Shown here: positions 11,363-21,470 of the stretch, in pieces
Layout of the letters: each line of letters begins with the position of its first letter
Numbering within the stretch: the stretch's first letter is position 1
Assembly: GCF_002994745.2 (NCBI RefSeq)
Contig: NC_037093.1
Span: 8,544,400-8,608,399, forward strand
Length of the DNA: 64,000 bases
Source of the DNA: Rosa chinensis
Lineage: Eukaryota > Streptophyta > Magnoliopsida > Rosales > Rosaceae
Direction: 5' to 3'
The notes under the pieces: generated by a model
What the model was told of the DNA's origin: nothing
The model's database searches: none
What the model saw: the letters and a program-made list of their open reading frames with translations, nothing else
Program-made: the position numbers and the translations under genes

Positions 11363-12067
11363 ATGGAGTTGAAAAACATACTTGAAGATCAAATGGCTAC
11401 CCCTTTGTGGTTCTTCAGATTCCCACCACCATTGATTGTGGTTCTTGCTCCATTGCTTATATTGGTGGGTTTGATACTGGGCTTTGGTTTCTACTCCATC
11501 TTCCTAACATCTATAACATTGATATTCTCAACTCTTTTCTTCACATGTTCCAAGCAAAAACCTGTTCTGCTTGAGAGATTAGTTGAAGAAAAAGTTGTTC
11601 TTAAGTCTGATAATGAAAGTGCTTCTATACAAGACAAGGAAGTTCAAGAAGCAAGTATGAACAATGAGGCTCCCAAATACTTGGTAGCGGCACAAAGTTC
11701 AACACCAGATTTGGTAGTAGAAAGTGCATGCCTTGATGACTTATCAACTAGTGAGGAGTCTGAAGTACTAGACTGGCCATTTGGAGACAATGTGGATCAG
11801 AGTTCAGATTGCTCAGACGGTTCAATCTCCGACGAGAAAAGCCTCATCAAAATATCCCTCCCCAACGGATATTATGTTGGCCATGACAAGGAAGAAGAGT
11901 ACATCTTTAGTCTGCAACAGAAAATGTCAGGTTTGTCACAGAAGGCCATTTTCCAATAGCATACTTTATTTGAGTTCTTAGCTGAGATCAATGAGGAAGA
12001 AAATATGATTGAAATTGACATATCCATGGGCTCAATCAAGTGCTCAAGGTTTGAGATTGAAGCTTGA
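11363..12067 (+). pseudogene. Captured plant membrane-protein gene with internal stop
   Basis: A single-exon frame starts at the ATG at 11363. Residues about 18-60 form one or two hydrophobic segments (FPPPLIVVLAPLLILVGLIL and following), then a long acidic, serine-rich cytosol-type tail with SDCSDGSISDE and a SLPNGYYVGHDKEEE stretch. A TAG at 11957-11959 stops the frame, but the same frame continues for 35 codons to a TGA at 12065-12067. That extension has EENMIEIDISMGSIKCSRF, which looks like a conserved C-terminus I associate with uncharacterised plant transmembrane proteins. So the gene was captured whole or nearly whole, probably with its leader, and then gained one nonsense mutation. 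If the stop is tolerated, a 198-residue product lacking the conserved tail is possible. Function unknown. Confidence 0.65.
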
Positions 12068-12162
12068 TTAAAGAGTTCAAGGTGCTTTATTGTTGCCCAA
12101 GTTCATAGGTAGTTATTGTTTGATCTGCTGATTTGTGCCTATCATTGATTGTTGTTTGGCAG

Positions 12163-14435
12163 GGTGATGCTGCTGGGTATGATGTAGTTGTTGTTGATGC
12201 CATGCATAAAGCAACCTATGCAAGTAGAATTTGTCACTCGTGCCGACCTAATTGTGAAGCAAAGTAAGTTCTATTAAATTTGTTCTTTTAGTCATCGTAC
12301 CGTCCTCGTCCCACCATGCATATAGGGAATTTTACAGAGCAGTTCGAAGTTGTGATTTTGACTAGTAATTGTTACATCCCCATGATATATGGTGCTGCAT
12401 CTAGTTAAAAGTTCTTTGTTGCTACTATGTTTTACGGTTACCTTTTGGCTTGTACGTACTTAGCGCTTTTGTACTTTATGATGTTTAGATTATTTTATAG
12501 GGGAATTTGATTTTACACCCAAATTGACACACCTCTTTTAGAATAAACCCATCCATAAGAGTGTTTTAATATACACCCAAACCAATTAATTAGATTTATG
12601 CAAAATAAAAAAACCTATTAAATAGATTAAATAATAAAACCCAATGTTGTTAAGAATTACTGAATCTGCCACTTTCAAATTCCCATTCACCTATTAAATA
12701 GGATTGATAATAAAATTCAGTAATGTTGCTGATGGAAGTCGATCATGAAACGGCTGCCCATAGACGTCGCCCAGAATTACTCAACCCTTGATTTCAGCAA
12801 TTGATAATTCTCATCTGGGTTGGAGGTTACGTAACTTCACATTGAAAAGTGTAATCTGCACATTCAAAGCTGGTGTCAATATCTCTACAAGCTTGTGATA
12901 TAAATGGATTGCACAATCAGAGGTTGGTGGGTTGCCTGTGTTCGACAGCATATCCGATTGGTACGGTTGATGAGTATTGTGATTGCTATCTATTCAAAAG
13001 GTGTGTGTGCTCCTGACGAAGAGGTATTTGTTTTGTGATGGTTCCAGGTTTTTGATATTGAGTAGGTATGATAGACTATACAAGTTCTTGATTGCAGGTT
13101 TTTGTTTCATCTTCTTGTTTCTCAATAGATACTACAAGTTAATTTTGAAGGCTAAAGAGTACACCCACCTGGAATTTAGGTGCGACCTTCTCAAGTTTGG
13201 ACGTGTTATGACCGACGAGTTAAGGGCTGAAATTACTGAAGTGAAGCTTGATCTGATTGCACCCTCCATCATCTACAATAACATGGACCCTATTATGGAA
13301 AATTAATGAACATGGAATATTGATTCTATACCTACGCCTATTGGAATGGGGAATCAAATTTCATTCAAAAAAAGGGGAAAAAAAAAAGCAGAATGACATA
13401 CCTTGATGAGAGGATGTTTAATCACTACATGATAGGAATACCTCCACAAAAGGATGTTTAATCAGATTGAGAAATCTACAAAATCTAATAGCAATATCTA
13501 CACAACCACATCTACTTAAAAATAGCAAATATGAAGATCAAATCTGAAAAGAAGAGATATACAATAATTAAGACAATTAATCTTTTTAAATAAGGAATAT
13601 CTACACAAACATATCTCCTAAAATATGGCATCAGTTACATACAATAATTAAGACAATTGATCACGTTGACATATTTAATAATAGGATTATCTACACAAAC
13701 ATATCTACTAAAAAATTGCAAATATATAGGTCAAATAAAAAAGGAAGAGATATGCAATAATTAAGGCAAGTAATCGTTTTTAAATCAGAAAAAATACATT
13801 GATGGTATTAAATTCTAATTTGTGTTTATAACTGATGCCATATTTAAATTAAAAAAAAACACCTACATTTGAGGAACTTTTTCCTTCTTCGACGAGAAGG
13901 GTAAAATTGTCAAACTAAAAAAAGAGAAAAAAACTTAATTATAGACTTAAAACCTATACGGTAGGTTTAATTATATGAATGGGTGTAGATTAAAAGAAAA
14001 CATATGATTGGGTTTCCCTTAAAAGGAGCTTCATTTTTTGGGTTTTTTTCTAATTTTCACTTTGGTGTAAGAACAACTTTCCATTTTAGAATATTTATTT
14101 TTTGAATATGCAGTTTTAGATTGCCATTTCAATAAGTATTATAGCACTGTGGTTAAGAACGCCGGAAATACAAATTAGATTGATGTATGCTATCAAGATA
14201 TGTGTTATTAGCAGTTCTTTATGTCTTATATATATACAAGTACCTATAGTAATCAATGGCATCCTAATCCTAGAATTTAGTCTGGCCAAACTTTGACTAC
14301 TAGTTCTATAAACATTTACACTTTCGTTAATGCAGAGTTACTGCTGTAGATGATCGTTACCAGATTGGAATCTACACTATACGTAAGATTCAATACGGTG
14401 AAGAGATCACATTGGACTACAACTCTATTAAGGAG
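12163..14435 (+). pseudogene. Captured SET-domain exons, ATXR3/SDG2-like
   Basis: Two exons: 12163-12263 after TTGTTTGGCAG and before GTAAGTTC, and 14336-14435 after TTAATGCAG and before GTCTGA. Phases agree (the codon AA|A is split). Together they encode 67 residues containing VVVDAMHKATYASRICHSC, RPNCEAKV, and YGEEITLDYNS. These are the SAM/substrate-binding RHSC/NHSC-type block and the GEE(I/L)T.DY motif of SET lysine methyltransferases. The VVDAMHKA..ASRICHSCRPNCEAKVTAVD wording is typical of ATXR3, the main plant H3K4 trimethyltransferase. The rest of that very large protein is absent, so no active enzyme can be made. The two exons probably entered with their native intron, which now holds about 2 kb of AT-rich repeat DNA. 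Confidence 0.8.
12490..14030. other. AT-rich filler in the SET-fragment intron
   Basis: Repeated motifs such as ATCTACACAAACATATCT occur at about 13495, 13599 and 13687, with imperfect 90-105-bp spacing, together with ACAATAATTAAG(A/G)CAA blocks. TACACCCA-type stretches near both edges (about 12515 and 13984) hint at another small inserted element, but I could not define its ends. A 107-codon ORF at 12983-13306 (ending KLDLIAPSIIYNNMDPIMEN) is not recognisable and may be another captured exon. Confidence 0.35.
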
Positions 14436-14869
14436 GTCTGACTCTTTTGCCTATGGGTCTCATATGTTACTCGATTGCAAGTACGTTTGATTTTTCCACT
14501 TTTTTTGTCCCATAATTCATTTATTTGTGCTGCTTGAAACCAAAAAGTGTGTCATGCTTATGATTCCGGGGGATTTGAATACATATATAAGTAAATTTTT
14601 CAAAATTGTTGAATTTGATCATAAAGACTTTGAATATGTGAGTGGTCACGTTTGATGGCTAGTACAAGTTTAAACTACAACTAAAAAGGTGTTCGACTAT
14701 TAAAGAAAAAGCAAGTACCTTGATTACACTTAATAAAACTCTTTATCTTGCATATCATCTTTCTTGAAATCGTTCAGTTTTATTTTCACATGTATAAAGT
14801 TGAAGTTTTTTAAGAGTTTCAACTAATATAGTTTCTATTGTGTTTTTGTGTTAAAATGTTGGACAACAG

Positions 14870-14967
14870 ATGCATGGTCATATGGGGTAACTTTATATGT
14901 GATGTTGATGGGATCATATCCTTTGGAGGATCCAAATGAACCAAAAGATTTTAGGAAGACTATACAA
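14870..14967 (+). pseudogene. Captured SnRK2 protein-kinase exon
   Basis: The 98-bp exon lies between ACAACAG and GTATGTC, and reads (D)[17 protein letters not shown] followed by [15 protein letters not shown]. This is the subdomain IX region of SnRK2-class Ser/Thr kinases (family form: [21 protein letters not shown] then a few residues and KTIQ). SnRK2 kinases act in abscisic-acid and osmotic-stress signalling. Only this one exon is present, so it has no activity; the family match is strong because the YPFEDP.EP..F.KTIQ wording is diagnostic. It sits 435 bp after the second SET exon, on the same strand. Confidence 0.85.
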
Positions 14968-15107
14968 GTATGTCATTTCGCCTTATCACTAGCTAATGAT
15001 TCTTAATGTAAATTGCATGGGTCAAGCTGTCAAGATATATCATCTACATAGATTCTTAATTATGGGAGGGTCAATTATGGGATCATTTCTCTCAAATGCT
15101 GCATCAA

Positions 15108-15109
<2 letters not shown>

Positions 15110-15169
<60 letters not shown>
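15110..15169. repeat. (TA)n microsatellite
   Basis: About 30 TA units within the captured-exon part of the CACTA element. Confidence 0.95.
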
Positions 15170-15172
<3 letters not shown>

Positions 15173-15293
15173 TCACCATATATAACATTCATGAAAGGCC
15201 AGATTGTATATTCTTCTTTCCAAAGATTTTCTTCCACATATTGGTCTCTCATTTTTAACAGTGCATAGTGGGTTCTGCTTTTCTCTTGGACAG

Positions 15294-15361
15294 TGACGGT
15301 GCAGCTGCATTAGTGATAGTGAGTGGGGAGAAGGCACTTGAACTTGGGTTACATGTTCTTG
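15294..15361 (+). pseudogene. Captured acetyl-CoA acetyltransferase exon piece
   Basis: After the acceptor TTGGACAG the frame reads DGAAALVIVSGEKALELGLH, matching the (S)DGAAALV.VSGEKA..LGL segment of thiolase II / acetoacetyl-CoA thiolase (AACT), the first enzyme of the mevalonate pathway. The match fades after LHV and a stop follows at about 15359, so only 20-odd residues survive. No catalytic cysteine or GHP motif is present. Right-hand exon border uncertain (a GT occurs right after the codon for H). Confidence 0.75.
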
Positions 15362-15439
15362 TTCTTTGATACAGCATTTTGATAATGCAAAGTGCTTTCT
15401 CTTAAAAAGAAGGTAATATCAGTCCATGCATCTTTGCAT

Positions 15440-15704
15440 ATCTTTCTTCAGCAACCATTAAACCATATTGTGCCTAATGCAAACATTGTTGAATTTCTTC
15501 AAATCACTAAACAAGTTTGCCCCAACGTACAATTAAAGCTTGTTTATCCTGTTTGTGCCCCAACGAGCTTTTTATGGTAATTTTGACTTGGGTTACTTGA
15601 ATTTTTTTTCAGTGGGAGAGGAGAAGCAACCATGTTTATACCCAAGTGGATATTGATGAGATGAGGAATGAGTGGGCTAGGTTTGTGGTTAATAGATACG
15701 TGTA
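15440..15704 (+). pseudogene. Unidentified exon-like segments ending in a C-terminus
   Basis: One exon-like segment runs from an acceptor CTTCAG (about 15450) to a donor ATG|GTAATT (about 15577), frame QPLNHIVPNANIVEFLQITK then QVCPNVQLKLVYPV. A second runs from TTTCAG (about 15611) to a TAG at about 15702, frame WERRSNHVYTQVDIDEMRNE then WARFVVNRYV and stop. Both have clean splice signals and natural-looking amino-acid composition, like the identified captured exons, but I do not recognise their sources. The second gives the captured cluster a ready-made terminal exon. Confidence 0.4.
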
Positions 15705-16022
15705 GAAGCCATCGCATATGTTTTTGGAAAGCATGATGAATTTTTGCTTGTGCTGATAGATATCACATGAAACAATTATCAGCTTTTGATTCATGCATGC
15801 ATTGGTCTAGCTAGACTAGGAATGCTTTCTTTGTTTGTTTGGTAGTTTAATTATCTACTTTGGATGTTTAGTTGTACTTGACAAATTCAACTTATATAGT
15901 TACACTAATGATATGGATCAATGTGGCTTTATATGTATTAATTGTTCATTTGGTAATATGTACTGTTTTTGTGGTAATATACATGCAGCATTGTTTATGC
16001 AAAATTATTCCAGCTAGTTAGG
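15705..16022. other. CACTA interior after the captured exons
   Basis: T-rich non-coding DNA, perhaps the 3' flank of the last captured exon. Nothing recognisable. Confidence 0.4.
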
Positions 16023-16836
16023 TCATGATTGAACAAACAATAGCTCACAACCAAGTTGTGAGAACCAAGCTCAAACAACAAACCCTAAAATAATCACTGA
16101 CACAACTGGTTTATAATGCTCACACAATGGTTTATAAAAAGAATATGTTGTTTGAGTTCTCCTCAGTTGTCCAAGTTTCAGTCATACAACACAATGCAGA
16201 ATAATATGTTGTCTGACTATAAAAGGATTCAAAATTAAGGCTTCTCGTACAACAGTTACTAGACTTACAATATTCACACCACAGTTAAAACAATATAGCT
16301 GTTGTGTGAACTAACAACCAACAACAGAAAATAACAAAATTCTGTTGTGTGAGATTCATAACACACAACAGAAATAAAATTATCTCTGTTGTCTGAATCA
16401 ATTAACAGACAACAGATAATTTCATTGTAGTTGTCTGTTACTTATCTCAAACAACAAAGAACAAATTATATCTGTTGTGTGTTATGAATTTTAGACAACA
16501 AATCAACAATATAGCTGTTGTGTGTTATGAATCTCAGACAACAAAGAAATCACAACTGTTGTGTGTTATGAATCTCAGACAACAGCTAAATTTCATTTTC
16601 TGTTGTCTGAATGGCCATGTCAATGCCGAGGCATCCCCGCGCATGCTATGCCAGGCACATGCCTGCGCAGAATTCACACAACAGAAATAATTATCTATTG
16701 AGGAAATGAATATTGCACAACGGTGAAATCACCGTTATGTGATTTTTCAATCACACAACACTCGTTTAGACCACTGTGAGGCTGGTCATCACACAACACA
16801 AAATGTCTATCATCTGATTAACTTATTATAGTAGTG
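16023..16836. repeat. CACTA right subterminal repeats and terminus
   Basis: More than a dozen copies of a motif around CTGTTGTGTG or its variants (CAGACAACAG, CACACAACAG) in both orientations, ending CTTATTATAGTAGTG. One run near 16440-16600 repeats TGTTGTGTGTTATGAAT(C/T)T about four times. The ORF at 16475-16690 is a product of these repeats. Confidence 0.85.
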
Positions 16837-17182
16837 GTAAAGAAAAAAATGGATTGTAATGGGCATGGAGTGCTTATATATGATCATGTAGTTCTTCTCT
16901 TCATTTACTAATTACCAACTTAAATGACCAATAGTCTAGCTAATCCACTTTTTATGTAATCTCATGGCCAAGATGGTGTTAATATATAATAATCCCTTTG
17001 TCTAATCCAAATCAAATGGAACACGAATCAAAGATTAACTTGTATTAAGCCCAACAAAACTTTGTTTGATGAAATCAATTAAAATAGATATGTCGATACT
17101 ATGCAATTTAACCATTTACTTTGTGCGTACATAATCAAGTTCTCTAGTACTAATCGGGGATGACTCGCAAAGTGATGGAGAA
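16837..17182. other. Intergenic DNA, no gene seen
   Basis: AT-rich spacer between the CACTA element and the split MITE. No features seen. Confidence 0.5.
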
Positions 17183-17462
17183 TTAGGGCTAGTTTGGGAT
17201 TGCTGCGACTTTTAAAAAAAAACTGCTGCTGTTGTGTTGTAAGAATAATCAGCTGTGAATTAAAACAGTTTTGTGTTTGGTAAATAAATATTTTTAAAAG
17301 TATTGTCAGTACATAAAACAGAGTGTGTTTTGATCCACAACAGCTTCTAAAAGCAACCTTTGGGCTGTTTCTAAAATCTGCTGCTAGTAACCTATACTTT
17401 CAATTAAAGCTGCTTTTTATTTATTTACCAAACACGATAAAATCTAAAATTTTGAACAAAAA

Positions 17463-17673
17463 TGTTGAAGGAAGTCGACATGATGTGTGCCTCTTCAAAC
17501 TAGGGTTTAGTCTTAGAGTTGTAATAGGAGAAGGTTCTAGATTTCCTAATTATGTTCGGATTCTATTACCTTTTGTGTACTCTGTAAATCTTTATATATA
17601 GGGCTCCTATTATTAATAATACTATTATAATTCTCCCATCAATTCTCTCTGCAATTTCATTTTTCCTACAACA
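17463..17673 (+). repeat. 5' LTR of the + strand Copia element
   Basis: 211 bp, TG...CA. It contains a TATATATAGGG box near 17593-17603 that probably serves as the LTR promoter. Its complete 3' partner shares about 94% of positions by hand count. Confidence 0.85.
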
Positions 17674-17690
17674 CGTTATCAGCACGAGCC
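17674..17690 (+). other. Probable primer-binding site of the Copia element
   Basis: CGTTATCAGCACGAG directly follows the 5' LTR. The same CGTTATCAGCACG follows the 5' LTR of the minus-strand Copia at 63475, so the position and sequence are conserved between two families. The tRNA primer was not worked out. Confidence 0.6.
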
Positions 17691-18055
17691 CTAACCCTAG
17701 CCCTAAAAGAGAGAAAAAAAAAACCATAAAAACTCTCTTCACCAAAACTGCCGCAAGAACCCAAACACGACCAAGCCTACCCTCGGCCACCTACTACCCC
17801 GCCTGCCACCTGCCGCAAGCCTCCTTGCTGTCCCTACAGCCAACGCACCCAGCGCCCAGCCCAACGCTCGCCTGCCAGCAAGCCCTGCGCTCACACCTGC
17901 TCGCTGCTGCCCTGCAGCGTCCCTGCTGCCCCTGAGCTCCTACCTCACACCTAGCGCGCCCATGCTCCTGCCACCCCGCCAAGCAACACGCTCGTACGCC
18001 TGCAGCCCCACAACTCACTGCAGCCCTGCGTTTTAGCCCTCTGCCACGACCAGGA
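17691..18055. other. GC-rich leader of the Copia element
   Basis: C-rich leader with many CCTGCC/GCCCTGC words and no coding match. The minus-strand ORF across it is a compositional artefact. Confidence 0.5.
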
Positions 18056-18185
18056 TTGCAAACCGGTTGCAATCCTAGCTTAGGATCAAACAGCCATTGC
18101 AATCCTAATTTAAGATCGAACAACCACTGCAATCCTAGCTTAGGATCGAACAGCCACTGCAATCCTAGCTTACGATTGAAGCGTC
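18056..18185. repeat. About 30-bp tandem repeat in the Copia leader
   Basis: Four to five units built on TGCAATCCTAGCTTAGGATC followed by GAACAGCCAC. Each unit contains an imperfect hairpin (CCTAGCTTAGG). Confidence 0.85.
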
Positions 18186-18399
18186 ACCACCACTGCAAGC
18201 CTCACTTCATCATCTCCTCAGTTAGCTTCGCTCCATCACGCCTGTATCAACACGAGGGTGACTCAAACCCGGAATCAACAAGTAAGTGTTTGAGATTAAA
18301 GTTCCTACTTTCTTGTCTTTTAAATTCCTTTATTTGCTGCAGGATTTGAAATAAACGAATATGGGTTCGAGTGTTCATAAGCGGAATTGTGGGGATTCA

Positions 18400-18525
18400 C
18401 GCTAAACAAACTAAGAACATTCATAATCAATAAACTAAGAGTGTTCATAATAAACGAACTAAGAGTGTTCGTAATCAATGAACTAAAAGTGTTCATAATA
18501 TTCGGACTAAGAGCGTTCGCAAGCA
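18400..18525. repeat. About 25-bp tandem repeat in the Copia leader
   Basis: Five diverged units of ACTAAGAGTGTTCATAAT with variable linkers. Confidence 0.8.
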
Positions 18526-18679
18526 TTAAATTGTGACCATATTAAAACATCATTGTTTCGATCTAATCCAAATTTCTTGGAAATCGATTTCTTGGTAGCA
18601 TTAAGGCTCGGAAATCTAATATTAGTTTTCGTGGAAGCATTGACTCCGAAACTAATCCGTTCTTGTTTCTCCTTTTTGT

Positions 18680-19400
18680 ATATCAAACTTGAACAAGATC
18701 GATTTTACTCCATTGGATTCTACAGGCACGAGATATTTATTGCCTACAATCCAAGAGTCCTGTTCTAAAGGAACCACTCAAGACTCACAAACTGAGATAG
18801 ATAATTCTAGGGCACTTATCCTGATGAAGCGCCACATGGAGATGGCACTCCAGTTTGAGTACATGAATGAGGATAGCGCTAAAAACCTTTGGGTAGCGCT
18901 TCGTGAATGTTCTAACAACATTCACAATTTTCCAAACTTAGAAGCATGATGGAATTATCTCTGCTTCTCTAACTTTGACAAAGTTATGGAATATTGTTCA
19001 GAAGCTCTCCGCATCAGACATTGATGCATGCCTGTGAAAAACTATCACAGAAGAACAATTGATTGAGAAGACTCTCAATACCTTCCCTATCTATACTATG
19101 AGGTCCTCTGATTTATTCCGGACTCATGTAAATGCAAGACGGATCACAAATTTCCATCAGCTAATTGGAGCTATGGCATGTGTTAAAAGACACAGCCACG
19201 AACTTTGTGAATGGAAAATATGGTAGGCCTCAAGATGGCTACCATGAGCACCGTTCAATGGCTAGAAGAAGTCGCCATGCATGATATGATCAACATGCTC
19301 ATGAAGGTAATCGCCAAAGTTGGCAAATACATGACCAAAGGAGTCATGACATTGAGGGTTGGGGGTTGGACACCATGGCGCCACTTTTGGCCATGGTAAC
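18680..19400 (+). pseudogene. gag remnant of the + strand Copia element
   Basis: The frame reads NKIDFTPLDSTGTRYLL near the start, then LMKRHMEMALQFEYM and NLWVALRE, matching the Copia gag N-terminal pattern also seen in the intact gag at 60781-61755. The codon in the usual start position (18680-18682, followed by the SNLNK.DF pattern) is ATA, so the start has probably been lost from ATG. The frame stops at 18949, and later gag pieces appear only in broken frames (around 18990-19380). Confidence 0.75.
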
Positions 19401-19721
19401 ACTATTCCAACGCCAATGGTCCTAGGGACCATTTATATTGCGTCAATACGCCTCAATAAATAGAGCATCCTTTACATTATGTTTTATGGAGTACTTGATC
19501 AATGGTGATCAAGACATCGAGTTCAAAAAAACTTTCAATCTGGTGATGAAGACAAAATGCCTCAAATTTTCATTTCGAATAGTCTTTTATTTTTCCAAGA
19601 ATTATGTAATGACAATTATGCCTTAATCAATAAATGACAATTTTGTATTAACACTTTCTCAAGTGGCGCATCCAATGAAGTATGAAGTCTAGAAAAGTGA
19701 TTGAGATTAGAGGTACTTAAG

Positions 19722-20255
19722 AGAGCCTCGCTCCACCGACATCTCTCTCTACTTCCCTGGTCATATTTGATTGGAGTTACCAAAAAGATTGAGTGACTAC
19801 GATTTATCTATGTTTAATTTTTATTTTAGATTAGACTTTGGTTAAGAAACTTTGATGTAATCATTGGCCATTAATAAAGTGTCGATTCTTTTACTTAATT
19901 TCTTGGACATACCTTAATTCAAACTTTATTTGAAAGATATCAAAGATAATGGTTTTCATGTGGAAACACATTGTGAGAATGGATAAGAGAACCTCGCTCC
20001 ACACTGACATCTCTCTCTACTTCTCTGGTCATATTTGATTGGAGTTACCAAAAAGATTGAGTGACTACGATTTGTCTAAGTTTAATTTTTATTTTGGATT
20101 AGACTTTGGTTAAGAAACTTTGATGTAATCATTGGCTATTAATAAAGTGTCGATTCTTTTACTTAATGTCTTGGACATACCTTAATTCGAACTTTATTTG
20201 AAAGATATAAAAGATAATGGTTTTCATGTGGAAACACATTGTGAGAATGGACAAG
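19722..20255. repeat. Tandem duplication of about 264 bp
   Basis: The block starting GAGCCTCGCTCCAC at 19722 recurs starting at about 19986. The copies match closely through TTGGAGTTACCAAAAAGATTG, the AATAAAGTGTCGATTC region and the GGAAACACATTGTGAGAATGG end. It lies between the gag and integrase remnants, where protease would be expected, and probably arose after insertion. Confidence 0.85.
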
Positions 20256-20729
20256 AGCTCCTTTGCATCACCTCTAATGACTACGGACATAAACGAGTAT
20301 TAGAGAAACATATGTGTCTCTCTAGTGGGTTGTATGCAACCACTATTCGAGTTATTGAATCCAACCATGTCATGTGAGATGACTTATGGGATTCTGACAC
20401 ATATAGGCTTTAGGACACCCAGGTCATGATATGATGATCCGTGATACTTTCACACTGACATCTCTTCTTCAGAAAGAAGAGAAGTAAGAATCAAAAGTCG
20501 ATTCAAAGAGAGCATTGCACCGCCGCCGCGCCTTGGAGCGCCGCCGCCATGCACCACCGGCTGCCAACGCCGCGCCGTGATCCCCTTGTGGCAAAATCAC
20601 GGCCTTGACGCCATGTATGGAGACTTGGCGCCTCTCTCTACTTCTCAAAATAAATTGTGACATTGTGGCTTAACCAAAACCTTCATTGGTTGATTATAAG
20701 ACCAATCTTTCATTCTGTAAAGCCTTTTT

Positions 20730-21470
20730 TTTAGGATCAAGACCATCCTATGCAAAGGACACTAAAGAAATAATTTCATTCTTACATAGAATCCAAGGGG
20801 ATTTTGTGGATTGATTCAACCAACTTGCAGACTGCTTAGATATTTTATGTTGTTGGTTGATATGCGGACACGCTGGTCACATGTTACGCTATCATCCACT
20901 CGTAATGTTGCTTAAGATGAACTCCTAGCCCAAATCATATGGCTACGGGCTCACTACCCGGATCATCCCATTAAGTCAATTCGACTTGAAAATGCTAGAG
21001 AGTTTACATCGAAAATTTTCGATAACTATTGTATATCATTGGGTATTGATATCAAGTATCGTATTCCCATGTACACACCCAATTGGTCTCGCAGAAAATC
21101 CACCATTAAAAGACTACGATGGTAGCCCAGACATTGGTAATACGCACCAATATTTCCGCTTGGGTTATGCAATATCGCATACAGCTATGCTAATTCGTCT
21201 ACGACTCATAGCAGCCACTCAACTTTTATTTGCATTACAGCTAGTGATTGGGTTTGAGTCTAATATCTCGTACTTATGCATATTTGAGTGTGCAGTTTAT
21301 GTGCCAATTGCGATGCCACAACGCATCAACATGAGTCATTGCAACGATAAGTCCGCTATGTAGAACCCTTGATAGGCGATCTCTTTTTCGCTGGATTTGC
21401 GAATTGTCACTTTGATGAGACAGTCTTTCCATCGTTAGGGGGAGATTAGAACGTTAATGTTCAACAGGAA
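20730..21470 (+). pseudogene. Integrase remnant of the + strand Copia element
   Basis: Recognisable pieces in shifting frames are SYAKDTKE near 20745, HYPDHPIKSIRLENA near 20955-20995 (the DN of the second catalytic motif is EN here), FDNYCIS near 21020, and FANCHFDETVFPSL near 21397-21440. The same landmarks occur in the better-preserved integrase at 58568-59878. Several frameshifts and stops are present, so it is inactive. Confidence 0.75.

Larger units (their letters stand above)
7509..16836 (+). mobile_element. CACTA (En/Spm) element carrying host-gene fragments
   Basis: The left end is CACTACTACAAAAATCG and the complement of the right end is CACTACTATAATAAG, both standard CACTA termini. 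Both ends are followed inward by dense copies of a subterminal motif around TGTTGTGTGA (or its complement), the usual transposase-binding architecture of En/Spm elements; the shared motif is the reason for pairing the ends. The 3-bp flanks read TTA on the left and GTA on the right, so the TSD is imperfect. No transposase domain is visible in 9.3 kb. Instead the interior has host-like exons with intact splice signals, all on the + strand. It is therefore a non-autonomous, gene-capturing CACTA element, comparable in kind to soybean Tgm-Express1 and the Ipomoea Tpn1 elements. An alternative is that the two ends belong to different copies flanking host DNA. Confidence 0.8.

Noticed and set aside
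12490..14030. Separate terminal-inverted-repeat element within the SET intron
   Set aside because: TACACCCA-type ends are too weak and no TSD was found, so it is only noted as repeat-rich filler.
7509..16836. CRISPR-like array in the repeated TGTTGTGTG blocks
   Set aside because: Repeats are in both orientations, irregularly spaced, and lie at the ends of a plant transposon in a nuclear genome.
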